From Phallus indusiatus (taxonomy: Eukaryota; Basidiomycota; Agaricomycetes; Phallales; Phallaceae), in contig JAQFWX010000072.1 of assembly GCA_027605045.1 (NCBI GenBank), positions 62,001 through 126,000 of the forward strand: DNA of 64,000 bases. Reading direction: 5' to 3'. The notes below the pieces were generated by a model. It was not told the origin of the DNA and searched no databases. It saw nothing but the letters and a program-made list of their open reading frames with translations. Each line of letters starts with the position of its first letter. Position 1 is the stretch's first letter. The translations under genes and the position numbers were made by a program. Shown here in pieces: positions 22,589 through 33,560 of the stretch.

Positions 22589-25061
22589 ATGACACACCAT
22601 TCATGTTCTAGTAGTCAACTAGATTCCTCCGCGTCAGAACTGTATGATCAGATAAAAGCCGAGTTCGGCGATTCTGTTTATGAAAGTAATCAGCTATTCG
22701 ATAAAATCTTCAATACCTCCTTTCCACAAGATCTCGGAGGGGTGATTCAAGACTGTATAAACGAGTTCAGAGGATCCCTGCCTCCAATGTCCGGAGACGA
22801 ACGCGATTACTACGTCTCCTTCGTCAAACGTCTCAACATCGTTAAGGAATCGTTGGAACGCCATAAACTGATGGAAGGCAGTATCTACAAGGACGTTCTA
22901 TTTGAGATATGTGATGAAGTCATGAAAGAACGTACCAAAAACAGCGCTGGTCCACCGCCAGACATCATAGCACGAGTTCCACCACCGCGGCCTACTCTCA
23001 AAAAGACCACAGGCAATGTTTCTTGGATGAATGTTGAATTCTGCGTTGAGGTCAAGGGACAACAATACGCAGAAATGGTGGCGCAAGGAGCAACTTATGC
23101 ACGCAGCATCATGGCCGCTCAGAGAAGTCGTTATTTCGTCCTCATCATCTTCTACGAGCAGAAGTCGGCTAACGTCTCCTTTGGACTTTTCACGCCCGCT
23201 TGGCTTTGCTTATCTTCCAAAATCAATATTGAAACTACTGACGGCCAAAGGCAATTTATATGGGACATGGCACGGATATGGAGTTGCAAATCCAGATGGA
23301 GCGCTGGGTTTGATCTAACTTGCAACAATACCACTTGCTATCTGGAAGGGTATGGGACCTTCTCAATTCAACGTGAAATCTTCCATCGCATCTCTATTGC
23401 AGGTCGACGGACGCGGGTTGACATTATCACTGATGGCAAAGCTGATAATACACAGACAGGTACGATTCGGTTTTGTATTCGCTTCACTATGATATATTAA
23501 TCTTGTATGACAGATAATTCTCACAGCGGGATTGTAGTATACGGCTTTCACGAATACACTTCTCACGGGTCATCAACAGCAACTCAAGAAAGTTCAGAAA
23601 GTCGTACGCAATCATCTGGAACCCGCAGATCGGCTCGTCTTTTGGCAAAGGCAAAGGCCCACCAGGGGCCTGCACCTTCGGCTTCAACGTTGTTGCCACC
23701 TAAAACTTCTTCACATACCAACCGGCCGTGTGATCTGTCCGTCTTTCATTCACCACCTCTCTATAAGAAGTTAATCTTGAAAGACTCCTGGCCAATTCTG
23801 TCACGCGAGAAACAAGAGGAGGAAGTATTTGGCGAGGTGGGCAGTAAATTTGGCGTGCCGAAAATTTTGGGCTCCTTTGCAGTCAAAATACAGAAGGACA
23901 ACGGTGAAACTGTCAAGTCTGATACAGCCTGGTTTTTTCCGGACAGCGCAACAAAGTTGGGTTTGTGGAGATCCAGGTCTAATAAATCTAGCGGTACCTC
24001 TCAGAGTTCGAATCAGAAAAACACAAATAATCATGAAGGCCCTGAGCATCGGGTGCATGTCCGCTTGCCCATACAAACTGAAGGGAAGCCGCTTTACCAA
24101 GCAGAAGGTCCGAAACAATTAGTTCAAGCCATTCTACATGCTATGATTGGTTGGTTTTCTCCCTTAATGATCAAGTTGGTCTATCGAGTCCTCAAGTTCT
24201 ATTTTAAATTTTCAGGTTATTGGGTAATACTAAAAAACGGCTGGATTCATCGGGATGTCAGCAGTGGGAACGTGCTTTTGATGGAAACACCCGAGAAACG
24301 TGACAAGATCGAAGGGTATGTCTCCATTGCAATGCTCTGCAATACATAAGTAAAATTTGACTTAGATTTGAAGATATTTTGACGGAGAATATTCTTGCAA
24401 AGTACTTCGACAAATGTACTGGATTTATTTCAGATGGCGACCTAGCGGTAAAATGGGAGAATATGAACAGGGAGATTGCTAAGCAGCGCTCTGTGCGTTA
24501 TCTTTTAAACCTAATAATCAACTCAGCACTCAGATATCTAAATACCAGGGAACGCCCCCGTTCATGTCTCGTCGGCTGATATATGCGGCGTATAAGGGTT
24601 CGCGAGTTCCTCATTCAGCCATTGATGATCTAGAGTCATTTGTGTGGGTGCTATTTTCAGCTGTACTACATGCCATGAGATCTCGTGGAGCTAAACTCAG
24701 CACGGATGAGGAAGTTTATTGGTCTTGTCTTCAATCTCTCGATCTACAGCAGCTTCAACTGAGGGTTGGGTTTGAGCGCTCCCTTAAAGTAACCGCACAG
24801 GAGATCAAGTCAGGAGTACATGTGAATGTCTCTCGCGCCTTTAAACCATTTGTTGGTCTACTACTAGACTGGTTGTCCTTCGCAGATGAGCTGGAGTTCA
24901 ATGCGGAAAGCCCCTTTTCCGCCAACTATCCCGTGTCCTTACAGTCGCACATTAAGAGGTACCTTGAAATCGGAATCATGTACCTTGAAGAACTGCCGGA
25001 TAATTGGGATTACATCAAGGAATCATCCCAAACAACTTCATCTGCATCACCTTCTAGTTGA
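22589..25061 (+). CDS. fungal-type protein kinase, FunK1 family (copy A)
   Basis: This is a full-length FunK1 protein (Pfam FunK1, an expanded basidiomycete kinase family of unknown substrate). The N-terminal FunK1 region (VSWMNVEFCVEVKG, FTPAWLCLSSKI, SRWSAGFDLTCNN, GRRTRVDIITDGKA) precedes a kinase-like domain. That domain has KKLILKDSWPILSREKQEEE, EHRVHVRLPIQTEGKPLY, a catalytic loop IHRDVSSGNVLL with the HRD Asp and Asn, and GFISDGDLAVKW where DFG is expected. The activation or C-lobe region is GTPPFMSRRLI and VPHSAIDDLESFVWVLFS. Exon joins are near 23461/23512, 24149/24216, 24317/24366 and 24495/24547. The reading frame is intact. The N-terminus is shorter than in copy C because the equivalent ATG is changed. 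The C-lobe lacks the repeated linker of copies B and C. The stop is TGA at 25059-25061. Confidence 0.88.
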
Positions 25062-25673
25062 ATGTTAGATTGTTTGTTCGTTAGCTTTGTTTTGTCGAAT
25101 CGATTATATAGTCTCTAGTACCGTTCATCTTTTGTAACTATACCAAGCATAAATTATAACATGTATTATATTTCTTATTCCCGTAAGGACGCTTAGCGTT
25201 CTCCTTAACTTGACTAATGTTTACTCGTCCATTGTCTCTGATGTGATAAGTACTCTCTTTAATAGGTCTGAAAAAAAAACACCAAAAAAAGCTGTTATAG
25301 CTACTTGCGGAAGCCAATAGATGTAGGCTGGCTATCGTCTCGGTGCTAAAGTCTACTTTAGAATTGGACAAGATGGTTGCGTCGACTGAACTACTTTAAT
25401 AGTCTCACGCACATGCACAGAGGTCGAGTAAGTCTTGACGGTCGTGTGGAAATTTAAATTCCAAATAAACTTCTTTTATTGAATTGATTTCAGTACTATC
25501 TATCTATGTATATATAATCGAAATACAGCTGAGTACGAAGACGTAGTAATATACCTTTTGGTTAATAAGTTGACATACAAATACAGAGGACGGACGGGAA
25601 ACAAAAGAAAGTTGAACTATATAAGAAAAAATTTTCCAATAATAAAAAAAGAGAGATATACAGGAAACGAAAT
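25062..25673. other. intergenic, convergent 3' regions
   Basis: This AT-rich stretch lies between the ends of FunK1 copy A and the SPT23/MGA2-like gene. It would hold both 3' untranslated regions. No RNA gene, repeat or ORF with support was seen. Confidence 0.45.
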
Positions 25674-28600
25674 TTAAACCCGTAGAAGTTTGTGTGACAT
25701 TAGCCTCGTCCCTTGAAATACAGTTTTTGTGGCAGTAGGTAAAATGGTATAAAGAGCGTAAGCTATCCCGACTATAGGAGAATGGTCAGTATATGTCTCT
25801 TTCGTAAAAATAGAATAATGAGACTTACTGAGTAAAATAGGAATCCAAAATAAGACGAGCATTCGATCCTCTGAAAAAGAAATCATTTAGGACATGACAG
25901 GTTTATGTGAAATGTGATAATGTGCGACTTACGTTTATTAGGCTTGCGTGTAGGTTTGTAACGATACGCTACAGACGAGCCTTTAGATGATCGGTGTCCC
26001 AAACGCTCTGTATTCTTGCCAATAGAAGATGATGATGAAGAATTAGATACTGGTGGTTTGTTTTCCGGAAGAACGGTTGTAGGCGCGGATGACGGTGGTG
26101 GATGTACCTGTTCTAAAGGCGAAACATTGACGACATTGTCTGCTTTCTCCTTCACATCCTTCGTCTCCAAAACTTCTTCTCCAGTGTCAGGCTGACGCGG
26201 AGAATATGGAGGTAGCTCACTCTCCACAGCGCTATCAGGGTTCGCATTTTGCATGGCCGTGGTAGACGCGGACCACTTCTCCCATTGGTTCCTCCATCCA
26301 TTATTATTAGCAATGCTATGGTAGGCAGCCCAGAGCATCGCCAGTGAATGTTGCTGTTGCTGTTGTTGTTGTTGCTGCTGTTGATGCTGGTGGTGCTTCT
26401 CTCCTGGCGTTCCTTCCAGATTATCTTTCTTATCACCCGTCAACTCATCCGTCCGAGGCACGTTGAGCCATGGCATCAAGGGAACATATATAGGGAAAAC
26501 AGGGATCTGAGACAAACCCCACGGCATATCACGTAATTGAATATGCTGCAGTCCAGGAATCTGAACGCTAGGCAAAATCTTCTGCGGAAGCGTCCTCTGC
26601 AATCTCTTAACAAACGATCGACTACGGGGCGGTTGTTCAGGTCTAGACGCGGAATTCCCAGTGTCGCTATCTGGCATAATGATCGTATCTGCGTCTTTCC
26701 GAGAATGGTGGAATGGAGATTCGGATCTCGCAGGGTCAACCTGTTCCTGCATTTGAAGATGCGTCGACGACGTGGTCCGAGAACCCATCTTATATAATCG
26801 AACAGGAGGTTGCTCTTCATCTTCACTTTCCTCGCCATCGGATTGACAGCCTTCGTCATCTCCATCGACGCCACTCTCGATATCATCATCCCCAACGGAC
26901 GACGACACTCGAAGAACACTCTCGACGTCAGCGAAATCACCAAGTCTGGCACGTTCAGCCGGTGTGCATCCCATTCGATCGACAATGGTTGCCTCAGCTC
27001 CCTCGGAAAGCAGAATCTCAGCGCCTTCTTTCCAGCCAATTAAAGCAGCAAAATGTAAGGGGGTCATCCCATTGTTGTTGCGTGCGTTGACGTCCGCGCC
27101 TCGTCCTATGATGCACGACACGAGTGAAGGAAGCGCAAGGAATACAGCAAGGTGGAGGAGTGTCTGCCCAGTCGCATTCTTGTGGTCAAGGGAGTTATGA
27201 CTCGACTGTGGGACTTTCAATTCTTCGTTAAGTGGAACATCAAGAAGAGTGAGAAGCTTGATAACGAGGCTTTCGAGGTCAACGCCAGTTAAGGATCCTA
27301 GCAGAGAATGTGTCGTAAAAGAATCCGAGGAGCCATTCATCTCTCCCATAGAACCAGAATTGCCGACAATGCGCATGGCAACATTACGCGCCTCTTCTAT
27401 TTTACCCGTCATTTTGAGCCCAACAACTTGCAACGCTAGCTCCATTCTAAAAAGAAATGAGAAAAACGAAAAGACTACTTCATAAAAAATTTGAACTTAC
27501 AATTGCCTATCAGACTCGTCAACATAATGGAAAAAGGACGGTGCACCATCTGGTTTCATCTCCGGTGGAATACCTCGAATCTCGACCGAAACGGCACCAG
27601 GTGTCGCTCGAGGCGGTAAGAGACAAACAAGAGTATTGTCGCTCCATCTGTGGGTAGAACTAGCAACGACACCTCCAAAGACACATTCCAAGGGTAACGA
27701 CGCATGGAAGTTAGACCCTAGGACTGTTATTTCAATTCCTCCAGTGGTCGGACCAGATGACGGGATAAGACGATGAATCCTGGGGGGCTCCATCGGGAAT
27801 GAAAAGGAAGGATACAACGCTTTCGCATCGAAATATGGTTGTTGTTCTGGAGTGAATGGTCCCGGTGGTGGAGACCCGCTACTCCCAGATTGTCCTTGCG
27901 ATAAAACAGGCGTACTCAAAGTGGAAGCCGATATCGCACGAGGAGACAACTGATACAATGGCGTTCCGGGAGCAAGGGATGGAGATCCTCCATCATGGTG
28001 CGAGCCATTCATGGACTGAGAAATAGGTATGAACGTGGGCTCAGACGGAGTGGGTGATCGTGTTCCAGGTAAAGAGCCTTGGATAAAGGACCCGTCACCA
28101 TTTTTCCGAGAATGGGCGGGATGCAATGCCAGCACAACACCTGGTCTACCTTCAATATTAGACGGTGTACCTGTTGACTTGGGAGGTCGTCCATCGTACG
28201 GCTTCGATCTCCGTTTCTTTGAATTGGCATCATGATCTCGGCGCTTTAGCTGCAGATGTGGTGACGCGGGTTGAGAGTTCTCGTTTACAATGGCCAACGA
28301 CTCATCTTCGGCAGGTATTAACAAAGGTGGAATAGGCGGCATTGAAGCGACATTAAGATTTTGACGTAAAGGGTGCATAGGAGGAAGTTTTGATACGGCA
28401 TTCACAGATTTATGATCGTCCGTTATTAGTATAGGAGGTGTCGTTCCACGACCTACAACACGACCTTGGTAATCTGTCAGAGTAAACACAATACTGGGGA
28501 AACAGTTAACAAGGCCCTGTCAAATAACCAAGAATATAAAAAATCATACTTGAATCCGATTTTCTCTTTATGATGCCGACAATAACAAGTGATCCGCATA

Positions 28601-30316
28601 GGCAGAACAACGCTTCCAGTAGAGAAGTTTAAGGTTTCTCCGCAGTTAAATTGTATGATGCTATTGTCGACGTTTGGCTCTTCATAATCTTCTTCCATTG
28701 CATCTTGATCCTCGCCTTCAGTGTCTTGTTTCTTACCCCCCTTTTTACCGGCACTTTTTGACTTTGATTTAGGACGCGTACCCGGGGCTGGTCTGACGCG
28801 AGCGGCTAGTTTACGCGCCGTTCGCTTAGCCTTCAATCAAGAATTATTATCACATGTCCCTATCTCGATATTAATTAGGACTTTACCTCTCTCGCCTGAC
28901 AGCTTTCACAGCTCTGGACTGATCCGTGAGGGGGAGAGCTGCATACAACCTCTGCTGTCATCTGCAATACCTCTTCCGGTGCAGGATCTGCAAACATGTC
29001 TTGTTACCAAAAAAGGAAGACGACGAAGAATCAAGATTTACGCACGATTAACCTTTGCTTCTTTTTTAGCAGTAGCTGGATTGGCGGAGCGACGCTTGGT
29101 GACAGTACCATTCGGCAGACGTAAGTATTTATAACTACCAACCCTGTCATGAGTGGGCGATCTTTGGGGACGATCTGATTCGCCTGGAAGAGGAAGAGTG
29201 GTGAAACGCGGCGATGGAGTGCCATTTCGGGAGTTGGAATTGCTGGATGAAGCTGTTTGTTGTAAATGATTAGAAGATGAAACCGGGACGTATGTCGACG
29301 AGTACGTTGAGGAAATGGAAAGGGGAATTGCAAGCTCGAAGGCCAGTTTAATCTGAGTCTCGACACGAGATTTTGTACCAGATGTCGGTATACCTGGAAA
29401 TAGTATAGGAAGGCTAAGAAAAAAAATATCAAAAAATGGAAGCGCAGGAAGATAAAAAAGATCAACAAACTTGTTGCAGATATCTTTAGGAGGATATACA
29501 ACGTTTGATGATAGAGCTGGTGCCGAAGAAGAAGAAGAAGAGGATGAAGATGGAGACGAATTTGGTGTTTTAGATGTAGAAGGTTGGGTGATATTTGATG
29601 GGGAGGGCGAACGACGATCGTTGATAATAGCTTGTTGTTGGTTAAGAACCAGCATTTCAGAGCTGTTTATAATCTCTAATGAGTTGGGTTCCTTCATTGG
29701 ATCCAGCAGCCTTTGAGTTTCGTCGCAGGTGTTCGCAAGGATGGCAAATGGATTGTCGACCTCTTTATTTTCTGAAGGTAGAAAGGTTCCATGGTGTTCG
29801 GTGAGATACGAGGGATAGATGAATGAGGGTGCAACAGAGATAGGTTGGCTGTTTGGTTGGATCGGGATAAACCGTTTAGTATAACAAAGAAAGAAAAAAC
29901 AGAAAAAAAGAGCATTTGGCGTACTCATAGGAAGCGTCGTCTAACAATTCCTCCAACTTGAGCATGTCGGATCTGGAAGGAGTACTCGAGGAGGGCTCGG
30001 GAGCAAGAATTATATCATCCATGTCGTAATTAGGAGATGGAAATGGATGAAGGGTATGGAAGGAGGAAAAAGACAGCGGCGAGTCGAATTCAAGACACCG
30101 TTGGTCTGCAGAGTTGGTAAGGTCTGTTTGGAATTGTTTCGTGCTCTCGAAGGGTGATGAATTAGACCATGAGGAAGAAAGTGCGGTGAGGTGAAGATCT
30201 GGGTCCGAAGATGAATGAGAGTCGGAAGAAGATGAACCCGGTGAGGGTGCGTCGGCCGACGACGACGACCGGGACCTATTCGGCAAGTTGTTGAAAGCGT
30301 GGACGACGTCCGTCAT
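25674..30316 (-). CDS. MGA2: SPT23/MGA2-type membrane-anchored transcription activator
   Basis: This is a homologue of the ER-tethered activators that control fatty-acid desaturase and hypoxic genes after proteasomal release. In order it has a Ser-rich acidic N-terminus, then a conserved region spread over exons (DPAPEEVLQMTAEVVCSSP, CESCQAREAKRTARKLA, RITCYCRHHKEKIGFK, IVFTLTDYQGRVVGRG). An IPT/TIG domain follows (PRIHRLIPSSGPTTGGIEITVLGSNF), then ankyrin repeats (GQTLLHLAVFLALPSL, NARNNNGMTPLHFAALIGWKEG). Next is a linker with a poly-Gln tract. A C-terminal membrane segment split by an intron (RMLVLFWIPILL, GIAYALYTILP) ends the protein. The stop is TAA at 25674-25676. The start used is MTDVVHAFNNLPN at 30316; an in-frame ATG at 30508 could add 64 residues. 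The gene is divergent from the hexokinase. Confidence 0.9.
26350..26393 (-). repeat. CAG/CAA poly-glutamine tract in the MGA2-like gene
   Basis: Mixed CAG and CAA codons on the minus strand encode a His/Gln run (HQHQ followed by about twelve Gln) in the linker between ankyrin repeats and membrane anchor. The mixture of codons limits slippage but length polymorphism is still plausible. Confidence 0.85.
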
Positions 30317-30925
30317 TGGAGGTCGATAGCGGTAGTAGGGGTGAAATTGAGGATGTAGTGTGTAGCACCAAGCCACTGCTCGCCTGGGGTCAACGGAGTC
30401 TGAAATTGGCGAGGGACGCATGTATCTATTTTGGTGCTTGTTCCCTAGCTTGTGTAGAGGCATTGGCGGCGCAGATGTTGGTACAAAATAATTATCGAAA
30501 CAGCTCAAATATTCTCTGTCTATTATATCTCAAAATTTGCAACACACAAACTCGACCAAGGTTTTGGCATCAAAAGGTTCACAAAGCCAGATTTATTGCT
30601 TCGCTTGTCTGTTGCCCATTGATTCTCCTTTTAGATGGCTATTGCTGTATATATTGTATATATAAAATAATCAATCAAAAATATTTTCTCTAAATTCATA
30701 AAATAATTTTCCAAAAAGCCATTGCTGTTGAACAAAATATTTCTGTTGTCAAGCTGGGTGTCGAATGGCGAGTGGAGCATGTGCGTTGGAGCCATTGCCG
30801 CCTGCTGCCAGTGAATTCCGAAGTCACCGTGCACGTGCCGCCTCTCGCCCTCAAGTTCGCCCTCAACTGTGCCGCGCCAATTCATTTCAAGTCTCTCTTC
30901 TATCTCCTCCCTTTGCTCTTCAAAC
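30317..30925. promoter_or_regulatory. 609-bp divergent promoter, MGA2-like / hexokinase
   Basis: This region separates two divergently transcribed genes. It includes AT-rich blocks around 30655-30715 and Pro/Arg-coding-like GC-rich sequence near 30770-30870 next to the hexokinase start. If the MGA2-like protein starts at 30508 the region shrinks to about 420 bp. No other gene was seen. Confidence 0.45.
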
Positions 30926-33326
30926 ATGACACACATCGAGGATAGGACAATAGACGATATTACTATCGATCGCCCGAGTCTCGGCGGTCGTTCCAAACCT
31001 GGGTCTCGCCGTGGTTCTGGCTCAGTCGTCCTCAAGTCAGGTCAGACATTGGCGTACCACACAAGAACGAATGAGGAGGATGACCTCCCACATGCCACAA
31101 AAAAGTATTGCTTTGTTGCATTTCCATTCTACACTTTTTCCGGCTAACTCGCCATTTCCTACTTAGGACTATGGCCGACTATCTCAGGAAGTATGAGGGA
31201 CTGTGAGCGGTGATGGTCCCTTGAAAAGAATTGTCAGCTTCATTAATTACTCGCAATCTAGATTCACGTTGACCCCACAAAGAATGAGGATAATAACTGA
31301 AGCATTCAAAGAAACCCTTGAAAAAGGCTTGAAGGAGCACGGCCAGGTCGTCGTAAGTCTAACGCTCGCTGTATATGCGCAACTAGTTCGTTATCTCAAA
31401 CGCACACCAAACCAAAAGCCAATGATTCCCACATACGTATTTGGCTGGCCCACTGGCAATGAGACGGGAGACTTCCTAGCCGTCGATCTCGGTAATATAA
31501 CATTTCTATTTCAAACCGCGCGTCACTTATGTCCTGATTATGCGGCACCAGGCGGAACAAACTTGCGTGTTTGCCTTGTCACCCTTAATGGCTCAGGCCA
31601 ATTCGAGCTTACGCAAGCAAAGTACCGATTAACAGAAGAACAAAAGCATGAGGATGGTCAAAAATTATTCGATTTCTGCGCGGAATGCTTGGGTTTATTC
31701 GTCAAAACTCAATTGGAGGACGATTTAGGAAAGATAAAAGCTGGACATGAGCTAGCCCTGGGTTTCACTGTAAGTAGCCAAGCACAGCCTCCCGTTCACC
31801 CCTTTCCTTGATTACACCATGAGCTCATCTTTGGTATCTGCATAGTTCTCTTATCCGTCGGAGTAAGCCGGAGTATAATCGCATCTTATCTTAAGCATTA
31901 CCTGCTCAACTGTTCTCCATAGGCAAGAACGGATCGATCACGGAAAGCTTATCCGATGGACTAAGGGGTTCGGCAATCCCAATACCGAGGGTCATGATGT
32001 GGCTGCCATGTTCAGAACTTCGTTAGAGAGACAGGTGGGAATCCTCCCGCATTCGGATCACTAGGCACTAAACTTCCTTTCAATTCTCAAAGGGACTTCC
32101 AATCAGACTCACAGCACTCATCAATGACACTACAGGAACGCTTATTGCGTCCCGCTACGTGAAGTCGGAAACAAAAATTGGCTGCATCTTTGGGACAGGT
32201 TGTAATGCAGCCTATATGGAAAAGATTGGGAATATTGAGAAGCTCAATCATCTGAACCTGCCACCGGATGAAGAAATGGCTATCAATTGTGAATGGGTAA
32301 GTATCACTGCGATCTCATGCTTGCTTTAAGAGAAGAGTGGTATACGTATAGCTCTTTAACCATATTTAGGGCGCATTTGATTCTTTCCTACACGAGCACC
32401 TTCCGCGCACCAAGTATGATATTACTGTCGACGAGACGTCAAACAAACCTGGCGAGCAAGCTTTTGAGGTACGGTTAAGATTTATCCAAATTACAAAGAG
32501 ACAACTTTTACTCACGAGGAGTTAGAAACTAATCTCCGGTCGTTATTTGGGAGAAATCTTTAGACTAGTTCTATGCGAACTCATTGACGAGGGTGTTCTT
32601 TTCCTTGGACAAGAAACCTACAAGCTCGAAAAACCCTATGCGTTTGACACGGCTTTTCTCTCACTTATGGAAAGGTATGTAACTAACTTATGGACTGCAC
32701 CCGCCTCATTCAATATCACACACTAATGCGCTCCGCAATAGTGATCCCACTGAAGAATTGTTGATGATCATCGGCATTTTTACCCATTTCTTCGCCATCG
32801 AAACCACTTTGGCGGAACGACAGTTCTTCCGGGCACTGGCACGTTTGATCGGAAGACGAGCTGCTCGATTATCAGCTTGTGGTATTGCTGCTCTCGTCAG
32901 CAAAACTAATACTTTAGATGAAGGATGCTCTGTTGGAGCTGATGGCTCGTTGTACAACGTAAATTTCAATCAAAATACGAATTTAGTTCACAGCTTCAGT
33001 AACAGCTTATGAATATTTATTAGAAATATCCCCATTTCGCTGATAGGATTCATGAAGGACTTGTTGATATATTTGGCGAAAGAGGAAAGTAAGTCTTTGC
33101 TTTTTGTTTTTTTTATTTTCTTGGACTATTGAAATGTAACCTTGACGAAAGAAATATTATCACCCATCATGCCGAAGATGGAAGCGGTGTAGGCAGTGCG
33201 ATTATCGCCGGTGAGTTTTGATTACAAATGAGGGCCTGTGTCTTTTTTGGCTGAATCTGTTCAAATATCATTGTTACAGCTATGACAAAAATAAGGTACG
33301 ACAAAGGACTATACCGCCACTGCTAG
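30926..33326 (+). CDS. hexokinase/glucokinase
   Basis: This cytosolic ATP-dependent hexose kinase catalyses the first step of glycolysis. The start is MTHIEDRTIDD at 30926. Family blocks across exons are FTLTPQRMRIITEAFKE, MIPTYVFGWPTGNETG, phosphate-1 AVDLGGTNLRV (joined over the intron at 31492-31551), sugar-binding [44 protein letters not shown] with the catalytic Asp, GCIFGTGCNAAYME, INCEWGAFD, SGRYLGEIFRLVL, SLYNKYPHFADRIHEGL, and EDGSGVGSAIIAAMT (adenosine motif). About ten introns are present. The N-terminus has about 60 extra residues with a Gly/Ser/Arg-rich stretch (LGGRSKPGSRRGSGSV) before the first family block. Several introns (31353-31418 and 31492-31551) are multiples of three with no stop. 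The glucokinase versus hexokinase subtype cannot be settled by eye. It is convergent with ILV3. Confidence 0.93.
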
Positions 33327-33560
33327 TCGTTATATGAATGGTCGGTCGGACATTGTAATTGCATTGCATGGAAATGTTACATGTTACAGTTGTGTTTTGT
33401 TTTTCCTAAATCGAAGATGGTGCTGATACTTATATAAAAACGCCCTTGTATTGTTGATATCCAATGACTAGTATTCTTTTTTTCTTTTATATGACTGTGT
33501 AAATCAAACTTGAATGTATAGCAGCTCTTTTGCTGACTAGTAAATCTTTCCGCGCTATAT

